From Pantoea latae (GTDB lineage Bacteria > Pseudomonadota > Gammaproteobacteria > Enterobacterales > Enterobacteriaceae), in the NCBI RefSeq assembly GCF_002077695.1, contig NZ_MWUE01000008.1, positions 186,001 through 250,000 on the forward strand: a stretch of DNA of 64,000 bases. The letters are read 5' to 3'. Positions 32,671-39,416 of the stretch are shown here, one piece after another; position 1 is the stretch's first letter; each line of letters opens with the position of its first letter. Made by a program: the position numbers and the translations under genes. The notes beneath the pieces are model-generated. The model was not told the origin of the DNA, searched no databases, and was given only the letters and a program-made list of their open reading frames with translations.

Positions 32671-33825
32671 TTACCAGCGGTTCAGGGTATGGGTCTCAAT
32701 CCAGCTGAAATTAATGTCTTCGCCGAGGCCGGGTCGCGTCGGCAGCTGCACATAGCCCGCGTCGTCCATCGGATCGATCAGGCTGTTCAGGTAGGCGGGC
32801 GGCTGCTCATAGTCGAGGAACGGATGCAGCAGGCCGCGCTCGTACCAGCGGCAGTTGCGGATCGCCCCAACCACCGCCAGGCTGGCCGCGCCGTTGCCAT
32901 GCACCTCGCAGTCCATGCCGAACGCCTCCGCCAGGCTGGCGACCTTCATGGTGGCGCCGATGCCGCCGACGCCGTTGGCTCCGGCGCGCAGAATGTCACA
33001 GGCCCCGGCGCGCACCCAGTCGGCGCGGCTGTGATGTTTGCCGCCGAGACTCTCCGGCCCCAGCACGTCGATGCTGAGGTTCTCCGCCAGCCAGGCATAG
33101 GAGGCCATGCTCTCTTCCTCCATCGGCTCTTCGAACCAGCTGAAGTTAAGCTTCTCCAGCGCCTTGCCGATGGTGAGCGCCTCGCTGCGGCTATACCAGT
33201 GGTAGCCGTCGAGCATCAGGGCGATATCGGGGCCCACCGCTTCGCGCACCGCGGCGCACGCCTTGATATCCATCTGCGGGCTGGGCGCAAATGCCACCGG
33301 CGGCATCCAGGTGTGTAGCTTGATCGCTTTATAGCCGCGCGCCACCAGTTTCTCCGCGAAGCGCGCATAGTCGTCCGGCGTCGACAATCCGCCGGGCAGC
33401 TCGTCGCCGCACATGGTGCTGCCGTAGGCGGGCACCCGTTCGCGATAGCCGCCGAGCAGCTTGTGCACCGGCTGCTGCAGCCGACGGCCAATCAGATCCC
33501 ACAGCGCCTGCTCCACGGCGGACAGGGCGCGCTCGGTGAGCTGATGCGCGCTGCCGCGCTGCCAGTGCGCCAGATCCTGCCACAGCCGCTCGCGATCCAT
33601 GGCGTTCTGCCCGATCAGCACCTTGCGGAAAAAGGCGTTGACCACATGCGGGCGGATCACCTCCGGCGGCGCAAAGGCGTAACCGCTGTGACCCTCCTCG
33701 GTGGTCAGGGTCAGCAGCGCCATCTGCGCCTCGGTTTCGTCGCCGGGATGAGAGTGTCCGGCGCTGTCGGCATGACGTCGGCTGGGATAGGTAAACTGGG
33801 TGACCTCAATGGCGCTGATCTTCAC
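32671..33825 (-). CDS. Enolase-superfamily (mandelate-racemase group) sugar-acid dehydratase candidate
   Basis: A 384-residue enolase-superfamily protein. Capping domain at the N-terminus (MKISAIEVTQFTYPS), then a barrel with K169-L-H171 on the second strand. Metal ligands are D206 (LMLDGYH), the Glu pair in WFEEP (about 232) and E258 in GPESL; H309 in EVHGNG acts on the opposite face. The K-x-H plus His layout is that of acid-sugar dehydratases or epimerases. It is the first gene of the leftward operon, 57 bases ahead of the binding-protein gene, and is preceded by a KdgR box. The substrate could be an aldonate or uronate derivative; I cannot name it. Confidence 0.82.
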   Translation of the reverse strand: MKISAIEVTQFTYPSRRHADSAGHSHPGDETEAQMALLTLTTEEGHSGYAFAPPEVIRPHVVNAFFRKVLIGQNAMDRERLWQDLAHWQRGSAHQLTERALSAVEQALWDLIGRRLQQPVHKLLGGYRERVPAYGSTMCGDELPGGLSTPDDYARFAEKLVARGYKAIKLHTWMPPVAFAPSPQMDIKACAAVREAVGPDIALMLDGYHWYSRSEALTIGKALEKLNFSWFEEPMEEESMASYAWLAENLSIDVLGPESLGGKHHSRADWVRAGACDILRAGANGVGGIGATMKVASLAEAFGMDCEVHGNGAASLAVVGAIRNCRWYERGLLHPFLDYEQPPAYLNSLIDPMDDAGYVQLPTRPGLGEDINFSWIETHTLNRW

Positions 33826-33871
33826 GGCACAGGCTCCTTATGCGGCTGCTGCTGCTATTGTGAAATAAAAG

Positions 33872-33887
33872 TAAAACGGCGTTTCAT
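33872..33887. promoter_or_regulatory. KdgR box upstream of the dehydratase-ABC operon
   Basis: TAAAACGGCGTTTCAT matches the KdgR pattern TRAAAYRNYRTTTYAT at every position. It lies 46 bases upstream of the dehydratase start, in the gene-free stretch 33826-34149. It is nearly the same sequence as the box at 26733-26748. Confidence 0.78.
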
Positions 33888-33973
33888 TTCGTAATCTAGC
33901 GTTCACAGATTGTTTACGCATTAGCCAAAGCGGGGTAAATGCAGCCGCATATTTGGGCAGCCGCACAGCCTGA

Positions 33974-33989
33974 TGTGAACAGATTCACG
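33974..33989. promoter_or_regulatory. Candidate CRP site between the dehydratase operon and the MBL gene
   Basis: TGTGA-ACAGAT-TCACG agrees with the CRP consensus in nine of ten bases. It lies about 87 bases beyond the KdgR box and could activate the leftward operon, as CRP does for most KdgR-controlled genes, or the rightward gene. Confidence 0.55.
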
Positions 33990-34149
33990 AAGAGTGGTGG
34001 ATTTGTGAGCGAGGCCGCAGTGAAAAACTTCCCCATTGATTGTGCCGCTCACGCTTGCAGATGCGGCAGGGCTGACCATTATTGGTTACATCACCCGTTC
34101 ATCATTAACCGGCTCTTTCGCCGCGACGGCGAAAGGCAAGGAGAAGACA

Positions 34150-34977
34150 ATGCGCGTTCATCATCTTAACTGCGGCTGTATGTGTCCCTTCGGCGGCGCG
34201 CTCTATGACGGATTCAGCCGCTCGCCGCTGGCGCACCTCAGCTGCCACTGCCTGCTGCTGGAAACCGACGCCCACGGGCTGGTGCTGGTGGATACCGGCA
34301 TTGGCCTGCAGGATATGGCGCGTCCCGGCCAGCGCCTGTCGGGTTTTTTCCGGCTGTTCAACAATATTCAGTTCGACCGCAGGCTCAGCGCCTGGCAGCA
34401 GATCGTCGATCTCGGCTTTAAGCCGGAGGATGTGCGCCATATTATCCTGACGCATCTCGACTTCGATCACGCGGGCGGCATCAGCGACTTTCCTCAGGCG
34501 CGCGTGCATCTGCTGCAGCGAGAGCTGGAGACCGCGCCGCAGCGCCAGAGCTGGCTACAGCGGCAGCGTTTTCGTCCCCAGCAGTGGGGCAACCACAGCG
34601 GCTGGCGCGGCTACGCCGCCGGCGGGGAGCGCTGGTTCGGCTTTGACGCGGTGCGGGCGCTCGACGATCTCAACGACGAGGTGCTGCTGGTGCCGCTGCC
34701 GGGCCATACGCTCGGCCACGCGGGCGTGGCGGTACGGCAGGGCGACGGCTGGCTGCTGCACGGCGGTGACGCCTGGTTTTATCGTGAGGAGATGCGGCAG
34801 GCGGAACGCCACTGCACGCCTGGCCTGCGCTTCTACCAGTGGATGATGTGCAGCGATCGCGAGGCCTGGCGCACCAATCAGCAGCGGCTACGCGCGCTCT
34901 CGCTGCAGGCCGACGCGAAGGTGACGCTGTTTTGCAGCCACGACCGGCGCGAGCTGGGACTGCTTGACCACCGGTAA
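34150..34977 (+). CDS. Metallo-beta-lactamase-fold hydrolase
   Basis: A 275-residue MBL-fold protein. The metal motif reads THLDFDHAGG, so the second usual His (H-x-H-x-D-H) is Asp (H102-x-D104-x-D106-H107). LPGHTLGHAGV and HGGDAWF supply the later ligands, and the C-terminal FCSHDRREL is as in many lactonase-like members. The N-terminus carries HLNCGCMCPFGG, also common in this subgroup. The start at 34150 has AAGGAG upstream; the in-frame upstream extension is not protein-like. It shares its upstream region with the uronate operon, so a sugar lactone is a possible substrate. An acyl-homoserine lactone is the other family option. Confidence 0.82.
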   Translation: MRVHHLNCGCMCPFGGALYDGFSRSPLAHLSCHCLLLETDAHGLVLVDTGIGLQDMARPGQRLSGFFRLFNNIQFDRRLSAWQQIVDLGFKPEDVRHIILTHLDFDHAGGISDFPQARVHLLQRELETAPQRQSWLQRQRFRPQQWGNHSGWRGYAAGGERWFGFDAVRALDDLNDEVLLVPLPGHTLGHAGVAVRQGDGWLLHGGDAWFYREEMRQAERHCTPGLRFYQWMMCSDREAWRTNQQRLRALSLQADAKVTLFCSHDRRELGLLDHR

Positions 34978-35039
34978 AAACATTTTTCGCTGCCTCTTCT
35001 CCTTTAACCCATTTTGCGTGATAGTAACGGCGCTTTACA

Positions 35040-35060
35040 TTAATAATTCTCATTATCATT
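35040..35060. promoter_or_regulatory. Fur box upstream of the iron-type binding protein
   Basis: The sequence TAATAATTCTCATTATCAT reads on the other strand as ATGATAATGAGAATTATTA, a good match to the Fur consensus GATAATGATAATCATTATC. It ends about 17 bases before the start codon at 35077, where bound Fur would block transcription. Confidence 0.8.
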
Positions 35061-35076
35061 TGTATGGGTTAATTCA

Positions 35077-36192
35077 ATGAAAAAATGGATGTTAGCGCTG
35101 GGGTTGCTGTGCATAGCGGGAACGGCTGCGGCCAAAACCATCACCGACGTGGCGGGCCGCCAGGTAGAGGTCGCCGCGGAATCGAAACGCATTATTCTGG
35201 GCGAGGGGCGGCAGATCTATCTGCTGGCGGCGTTCGACACCGAGGCGCCGTTTCAGCGCGTGGTGGGCTGGCGCGACGATTTTCACAAAGCGGACTGGGA
35301 CGGCTATCAGGCTTATGAAAGACGTTATCCGCAGATCAAGACGCTGCCGACCTTCGGCGGCGCCAAAGACGGCACCTTTAACGTCGAGCAGGCGCTGACC
35401 CTGAAGCCCGATCTGGTGCTGATGAATCTGGAGTCGAAAGCGGCGACCGACGAAGGCAAGTTGATTGAGAAGCTGCAGGCGGTTGGCATTCCGGTGGTGT
35501 TTATTGACTTCCGCGAAGCGCCGATGGTTAACGCGGAAAAAAGCATCCGCATGATGGGCGAGCTGCTGAATAAGCCCGCGCGCGCAGAGGCGATTATCGA
35601 TTTCCGCCGCCAGCAGATCGCGCGCGTCACCGCGCGGCTAAACGATTTTCACGGTCCGCGCCCGAAGGTGATGATCGACCGCGCTGGCGGCTACACCGAT
35701 GAGTGCTGCATGTCGTTCGGCAATGAAAACTTCGGTCAGATGGTGGAGATCGCCGGCGGCAGCAACATCGCGAAGGATCTGATCCCTGGCACTTTCGGCA
35801 CCCTCAACCCGGAGCAGATTATCGCCAGCCAGCCTGATGTGGTGGTGGTGACCGGCGCCAACTGGAAAAACTACAACACCGTGGGCAAGTGGGTCGGCGT
35901 CGGGCCTGGCGCCGACGTGAAGCAAGCCGAAGCGCGCCTGAAGCGGCTAATGATGCGCGACGCCTTTAAAACCCTGCCGGTGGCGCACAACGGCCACGCG
36001 CACGCCATCTGGCATCAGTTCTACGACAGCCCTTATCAGTTCGTCGCCATTCAGGCGCTGGCGAAGTGGCTGCATCCCGATCTCTTCGCCGATCTCGATC
36101 CCGACGCCACCTTCCGTGAATTTCATGAGAAGTTTTTACCGCTGCCTTATCAGCCGGGCTACTGGGTCACCCTGCCGGCGGACAAGGGCTGA
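35077..36192 (+). CDS. Iron-siderophore/heme-type periplasmic binding protein
   Basis: A 371-residue class III (FepB/BtuF-like) periplasmic protein with a signal peptide (MKKWMLALGLLCIAGTAAA), the start ITDVAGRQVEVAAESKRII, a rigid interdomain helix and LKPDLVLMNLESKA, VFIDFREAP, INPEQIIASQPDVVVV-like strands (here LNPEQIIASQPDVVVV). A CCMSF pair and several His/Tyr (HAIWHQFYDSPYQF) are in the second lobe. A Fur box is directly upstream, indicating iron control. No permease or ATPase is adjacent, so it must dock on a transporter encoded elsewhere. The ligand is unknown. Confidence 0.85.
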   Translation: MKKWMLALGLLCIAGTAAAKTITDVAGRQVEVAAESKRIILGEGRQIYLLAAFDTEAPFQRVVGWRDDFHKADWDGYQAYERRYPQIKTLPTFGGAKDGTFNVEQALTLKPDLVLMNLESKAATDEGKLIEKLQAVGIPVVFIDFREAPMVNAEKSIRMMGELLNKPARAEAIIDFRRQQIARVTARLNDFHGPRPKVMIDRAGGYTDECCMSFGNENFGQMVEIAGGSNIAKDLIPGTFGTLNPEQIIASQPDVVVVTGANWKNYNTVGKWVGVGPGADVKQAEARLKRLMMRDAFKTLPVAHNGHAHAIWHQFYDSPYQFVAIQALAKWLHPDLFADLDPDATFREFHEKFLPLPYQPGYWVTLPADKG

Positions 36193-36222
36193 CGGTCAGG
36201 CTGCGGCAGGGACGCCGCATCC

Positions 36223-36250
36223 TGTGCGGAAACTTTCCGCACATTTTCTT
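36223..36250 (+). terminator. Rho-independent terminator after the binding-protein gene
   Basis: TGTGCGGAAA (36223-36232) and TTTCCGCACA (36234-36243) are perfect complements, forming a hairpin followed by TTTTCTT. It lies 31 bases past the stop codon. Confidence 0.75.
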
Positions 36251-36319
36251 CATATTTACTAATATTTTACAGGCGCGGCGCATTTATGCGCTGAGACGCT
36301 CAATAATATGGAGATGATA

Positions 36320-36727
36320 ATGACCAGAACCTCGGGACGATCGGCTTTCGCCGTGGCGCTTTACACGCTGTTTGAACCTGTGCCGCTCGGTTTTTTCGTG
36401 GCGGCATGGATCTTCGACATTATTTACCTGAACAGTTTTGTCGTGGAGTGGACGCACGCCGCCAGCTGGCTGATCGCCATCGGGCTGGTTATCGCCATTA
36501 TTCCGCGTCTTATCGCCCTGATCGCCTTGTTTCGCGGCCCTGACCGCGCAGAGAAGGTGCATTTCTGGCTCACGCTGCTGGCGATCGTGCTGGCGATCCT
36601 GAATGCCTTTGTTCACAGCCGCGACGCTTACGCCGTGGTGCCGTCCGGCGTGATCCTGTCGACCATCGTGGTGGTGCTGATGCTGATCGCCAATGTTCAA
36701 CTCGCGCTGCGTCAGCGCACGGCTTAA
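36320..36727 (+). CDS. DUF2231-type membrane protein
   Basis: A 135-residue membrane protein with four predicted helices (FFVAAWIFDIIYLN, WLIAIGLVIAIIPRLIALIALF, FWLTLLAIVLAILNAFV, ILSTIVVVLMLIANVQL). The family (DUF2231) often carries heme-linked or redox partners. The start at 36320 (MTRTSGRSAF) is preceded by GGAG; two upstream in-frame ATGs are less suited. It lies 11 bases before a sorbosone-dehydrogenase-like lipoprotein gene, a pairing that recurs in sugar-oxidising bacteria, so it may anchor it or carry its electrons. Confidence 0.8.
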   Translation: MTRTSGRSAFAVALYTLFEPVPLGFFVAAWIFDIIYLNSFVVEWTHAASWLIAIGLVIAIIPRLIALIALFRGPDRAEKVHFWLTLLAIVLAILNAFVHSRDAYAVVPSGVILSTIVVVLMLIANVQLALRQRTA

Positions 36728-36738
36728 GGAGAAGCACC

Positions 36739-38031
36739 ATGAAAAAGCAAACGCTTATTGCCCTGGCGCTGACCGCGCTGCTGGCCGGCTGCGACAGCGG
36801 CGCGCAGCTCGACCCGCAGAAGCAGACTGGCCCCAACCCGGAACTGCCGGAAGCGAAAAACTTCTTTATGCCGCCGATGCAGGTGCCAGAAGGGGTGCCG
36901 TGGAAGCAGGGCGAGATGCCGAAGGTGGCGCAGGGGCTGAAGATTGAGAAGATCGCCGAGAATCTCAAGCATCCGCGTCAGGTGCTGACGCTGCCGAACG
37001 GCGACGTGCTGGTGGCGGAGTCCAACGGCCCGGCCAAGCCCACCACGCGGCCCAAGCAGCTGATTATGGGCATCGTGCAGAAAGCTTCTGGCAAAGGGGG
37101 CGAGGGCGGCAACCGCATTACGTTGCTGCGCAACGTCAACGGCAAATGGGAGCAGCACACCTTTATCGAAAACCTCTTTTCCCCCTTCGGCATGCAGCTG
37201 ATCGGCAATACGCTCTATGTTGCCAACGCCGACAGCCTGGTGAAGTTTCCCTATCAGGAAGGGCAAACCGAGATCCGCACGCCGCCGCAGTGGGTGACCG
37301 ATCTGCCAGGCGGCCCGATTAACCACCACTGGACCAAATCGCTGGTGGCCAGTCCCGACGGCAGCAAGCTTTATGTCGGCATCGGCTCTAACAGCAATAT
37401 CACGGAAAACGGCATCGGCGCCGAATACCATCGCGCCGCGGTGCTGGAAGTGGACGCCGCCACCGGCGCGACGCGTCTTTACGCCACCGGTCTGCGCAAC
37501 CCGACCGGCCTGCAGTTTGAGCCGCAGAGCAACCGGCTGTGGGCCATCGTCAACGAGCGCGACGAGATTGGCTCCGATCTGGTGCCGGACTATATGACCT
37601 CGGTGCAGGAGAACGGCTTCTACGGCTGGCCCTATAGCTATTACGGTCAGCATGTGGATACGCGCGCGCAGCCGCAGCGTCCCGATCTGGTCGAGAAGGC
37701 GATTAAGCCGGACTACGCCCTCAGCTCGCACGTCGCGCCGCTGGGGCTGCTTTTCTACCAGGCGGAGAATATGCCGCAGTATCGCGGCGGCGCCTTTATC
37801 AGCGAGCACGGCAGCTGGAACCGCACGCCGCTTAACGGCTATCAGGTGGTGTGGGTGAAATTTGAGAACGGCAAGCCGGTCGGATTGCCGCAGCCGGTGG
37901 TCACGGGATTCCTCACCGACGACCAGAAGCAGGTGCGCGGCTTGCCGGTCGGGCTGGCGGCGGATCGCCAGGGCGCGCTGCTGATTGCGGATGACGCCGG
38001 CAACACGGTGTGGCGCGTCAGCGCGCAGTAG
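36739..38031 (+). CDS. L-sorbosone dehydrogenase-like PQQ-type beta-propeller lipoprotein
   Basis: A 430-residue lipoprotein: signal peptide with lipobox LLAGC (Cys at about 18), then a six-bladed beta-propeller of the GSDH/sorbosone dehydrogenase family (LKHPRQVLTLPNGDVLVAES, HHWTKSLVASPDGSKLYVGI, ATGLRNPTGLQFEP, and GGAFISEHGSWNR). Soluble relatives bind PQQ and oxidise aldoses or sorbosone; the visible motifs agree with the fold but do not fix the substrate. It is coupled to the DUF2231 gene and ends at a strong bidirectional terminator. With the PQQ operon present, a PQQ enzyme facing the periplasm is plausible. Confidence 0.82.
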   Translation: MKKQTLIALALTALLAGCDSGAQLDPQKQTGPNPELPEAKNFFMPPMQVPEGVPWKQGEMPKVAQGLKIEKIAENLKHPRQVLTLPNGDVLVAESNGPAKPTTRPKQLIMGIVQKASGKGGEGGNRITLLRNVNGKWEQHTFIENLFSPFGMQLIGNTLYVANADSLVKFPYQEGQTEIRTPPQWVTDLPGGPINHHWTKSLVASPDGSKLYVGIGSNSNITENGIGAEYHRAAVLEVDAATGATRLYATGLRNPTGLQFEPQSNRLWAIVNERDEIGSDLVPDYMTSVQENGFYGWPYSYYGQHVDTRAQPQRPDLVEKAIKPDYALSSHVAPLGLLFYQAENMPQYRGGAFISEHGSWNRTPLNGYQVVWVKFENGKPVGLPQPVVTGFLTDDQKQVRGLPVGLAADRQGALLIADDAGNTVWRVSAQ

Positions 38032-38044
38032 CGGATCGCAGGCA

Positions 38045-38142
38045 TAAAAAAAGGATTTGGCGTCATGGCCAAATCCTTTCTTTTTTTGTTCGCTTAACGG
38101 CTGGTGACCGCGCCACGAACGAGGTGCTCAGCACTCTCCACA
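38045..38142 (-). ncRNA. IstR-like antisense RNA of the tisB locus (predicted)
   Basis: A leftward transcript of roughly 95-100 bases is predicted between a sigma-70 promoter (TTGAAA-17-TAGAAT at 38149-38177) and the strong terminator at 38046-38087. Its 5' part contains the complement of GCTCAGCACTCTCCACA (38126-38142). The tisB mRNA carries GCTCAGCGCTCTCCACA (38321-38337), so 16 of 17 bases pair plus one G-U, and a further AACGAG match follows in both. The arrangement equals E. coli istR-1: a divergent RNA that pairs in trans with the toxin mRNA upstream of its start. The exact 5' end is estimated from the promoter. Confidence 0.75.
38046..38087. terminator. Strong bidirectional terminator, shared with the antisense RNA
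   Basis: AAAGGATTTGGC (38050-38061) and GCCAAATCCTTT (38068-38079) form a 12-bp stem with a 6-base loop. T runs stand on both sides: CTTTTTTT on the plus strand and TTTTTTT on the minus. It ends the sorbosone-dehydrogenase transcript rightward and the predicted istR-like RNA leftward. Confidence 0.92.
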
Positions 38143-38148
38143 TCTGCG

Positions 38149-38177
38149 ATTCTAAATAGCGCGGAGAAATATTTCAA
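38149..38177 (-). promoter_or_regulatory. Sigma-70 promoter of the antisense RNA
   Basis: On the minus strand, TTGAAA (38172-38177) and TAGAAT (38149-38154) are separated by exactly 17 bases. Each hexamer matches five of six consensus bases. It fires away from tisB and is not covered by the LexA box, so the antisense RNA should be made constitutively. Confidence 0.75.
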
Positions 38178-38191
38178 GTTTCGGCAAAATA

Positions 38192-38207
38192 CTGTATGGT
38201 TATACAG
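38192..38207. promoter_or_regulatory. LexA (SOS) box upstream of tisB
   Basis: CTGT-ATGGTTAT-ACAG is a full SOS box, extended to TACTGTATGGTTATACAG. It is placed about 210 bases upstream of the small toxin reading frame and just beside the divergent antisense promoter. This predicts DNA-damage induction of the rightward transcript. Confidence 0.85.
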
Positions 38208-38320
38208 GTGTTGAGCGCAAAGCTGAGCCGACTTGCTGACTGGCCGCTCCCAGGGGCACGGTTTTGAAAATCCCGGCAGGCATCAGGTGGTGCTGGCCTG
38301 TGGCTTTAGCAACGAGTGCC

Positions 38321-38337
38321 GCTCAGCGCTCTCCACA
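38321..38337 (+). other. Antisense pairing site in the tisB leader
   Basis: GCTCAGCGCTCTCCACA repeats, with a single G/A difference, the segment 38126-38142 that the antisense RNA covers. AACGAG precedes both copies. It lies about 80 bases upstream of the toxin start, the region corresponding to the ribosome standby site blocked by IstR-1 in E. coli. Confidence 0.7.
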
Positions 38338-38418
38338 AGATGTGCTTAGGCGCCCGGCGGGTAGAGTCAAAGCCTCGGTAGCCGAACAGCGCGCTCCTGG
38401 TAAAGGAGAAGGAAAGTG

Positions 38419-38508
38419 ATGGAACTGATTAGATTGCTCCTGGATCTCGTCCGGGTCATCTTGCAGATCATCGTTGCCCTTTTGCAACTGACCGGCCAGG
38501 ATCACTAG
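38419..38508 (+). CDS. tisB: TisB-like SOS-induced membrane toxin peptide
   Basis: A 29-residue hydrophobic peptide starting MELIRLLLDLVRVILQ and ending ALLQLTGQDH. The centre ILQIIVALLQL aligns with ILKLIVAALQL of E. coli TisB, which inserts in the inner membrane, dissipates the proton motive force and promotes persistence. The start follows AAGGAGAAGGAA; a GTG directly before the ATG is possible. A LexA box, a divergent antisense RNA gene with a matching pairing site, and a terminator right after the stop complete a type I toxin-antitoxin locus. The predicted mRNA (about 38210-38550) has nearly the length of E. coli tisAB mRNA. Confidence 0.82.
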   Translation: MELIRLLLDLVRVILQIIVALLQLTGQDH

Positions 38509-38521
38509 CCGGAACTTGAAT

Positions 38522-38551
38522 AAAGGCGGAGCTAACCACTCCGCCTTTTTT
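38522..38551 (+). terminator. Rho-independent terminator of the tisB mRNA
   Basis: AAAGGCGGAG (38522-38531) and CTCCGCCTTT (38539-38548) form a 10-bp stem with a 7-base loop, followed by further T residues. It starts 13 bases past the toxin stop. Confidence 0.92.
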
Positions 38552-38666
38552 CGTGGTCTCGCCCCCTTGCTGTCTTTTGCCTGTCATCTCTGCCCGTTAC
38601 CGTCAGTGCTGATTCCGGCGCGCCTGATGCGTCGCTTATCCAGATATCCGACCAGACGAGGCCTCT

Positions 38667-38750
38667 ATGTCTTTGCACGCTCTCTCTTCCGCCCCACTGC
38701 AGCAGACGGTTATCCACGACATCGAGCGCTTCTGCGAACGCCACGGCTGA
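38667..38750 (+). CDS. Possible 27-residue small protein or gene remnant
   Basis: ATG at 38667 with GAGG five bases upstream opens a 27-codon frame (MSLHALSSAPLQQTVIHDIE then RFCERHG) ending at TGA 38748-38750. The amphipathic C-terminal half looks like the start of a larger helical protein cut short, so a remnant is as likely as a real small gene. The rest of the stretch 38552-38788 shows nothing else. No family recognised. Confidence 0.3.
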   Translation: MSLHALSSAPLQQTVIHDIERFCERHG

Positions 38751-38788
38751 CTACACTTATTCGGTCACAACCCGAACAGGAGAAGGCT

Positions 38789-39403
38789 ATGTTCACGCTC
38801 TACGGCGCGCCGGGATGGGGATCGGCAATTAGCGAACTGATGCTTTGCCTCTGCGATGAACCCTATCGCTGGGTGGATGTCTCTGGCTTCGACCAGCCAG
38901 GCGAGGCTCGCGATCGGCTGCTGGCGCTTAATCCGCTGGGCCAGGTGCCGACCCTGCAGCACGAGGATGGCCGAGTGTTAACGGAGAGCGCCGCCATTGC
39001 GCTACTGCTGGCGGATCGCCATCCTGCGCTGATCCCGTCGGCTGGCGATCCGCAGCGCGAGCGCTTTTATCACTGGCTGGTCTGGCTGGTGGCGAATATT
39101 TATCCCACCTTTACGCTCGGCGACTATCCGCAGCGCTGGACGACCGCCGGTGCGCAGGAGCTGCGCCAGCGCGCCAGCGCCCATCGCGAACAGGGGTATC
39201 GCTGGCTCGAATCGCAGATCGGCGATGGCGAGTATCTGCTCGGCGATAACATCACGCTGCTTGATGCTTATCTGCCGGTGCTGGTGCGCTGGCAACCGCG
39301 TGAAGCCTGGTTTCAGGTAAATACCCCGAAGCTGTGGGCGATTGCTCAGCGCGTGAAAGCGCGAGAAGCGCTGCAAACCGTGGTGGCGCGCAATGAGCTG
39401 TAG
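38789..39403 (+). CDS. Glutathione S-transferase family protein
   Basis: A 204-residue GST. The N-terminal thioredoxin-like domain reads MFTLYGAPGWGSAISELMLC, then LNPLGQVPTLQHEDGRVLTE with the cis-Pro and SNAIL-like ESAAIALLLAD motif. The helical C-terminal domain carries LLGDNITLLDAYLPVLVRW. The start at 38789 follows CAGGAGAAGG; longer in-frame extension upstream covers the tisB terminator and is not coding. It is single and convergent with the MFS gene. The substrate is unknown; detoxification of electrophiles is the family role. Confidence 0.9.
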   Translation: MFTLYGAPGWGSAISELMLCLCDEPYRWVDVSGFDQPGEARDRLLALNPLGQVPTLQHEDGRVLTESAAIALLLADRHPALIPSAGDPQRERFYHWLVWLVANIYPTFTLGDYPQRWTTAGAQELRQRASAHREQGYRWLESQIGDGEYLLGDNITLLDAYLPVLVRWQPREAWFQVNTPKLWAIAQRVKAREALQTVVARNEL

Positions 39404-39416
39404 GCGCGCGCTGCGG

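Noticed and set aside
38516..38788. N-terminal extension of the GST gene to 38516
   Set aside because: It would translate the tisB terminator hairpin; the GST fold begins at MFTLYGAPG with its own ribosome site.
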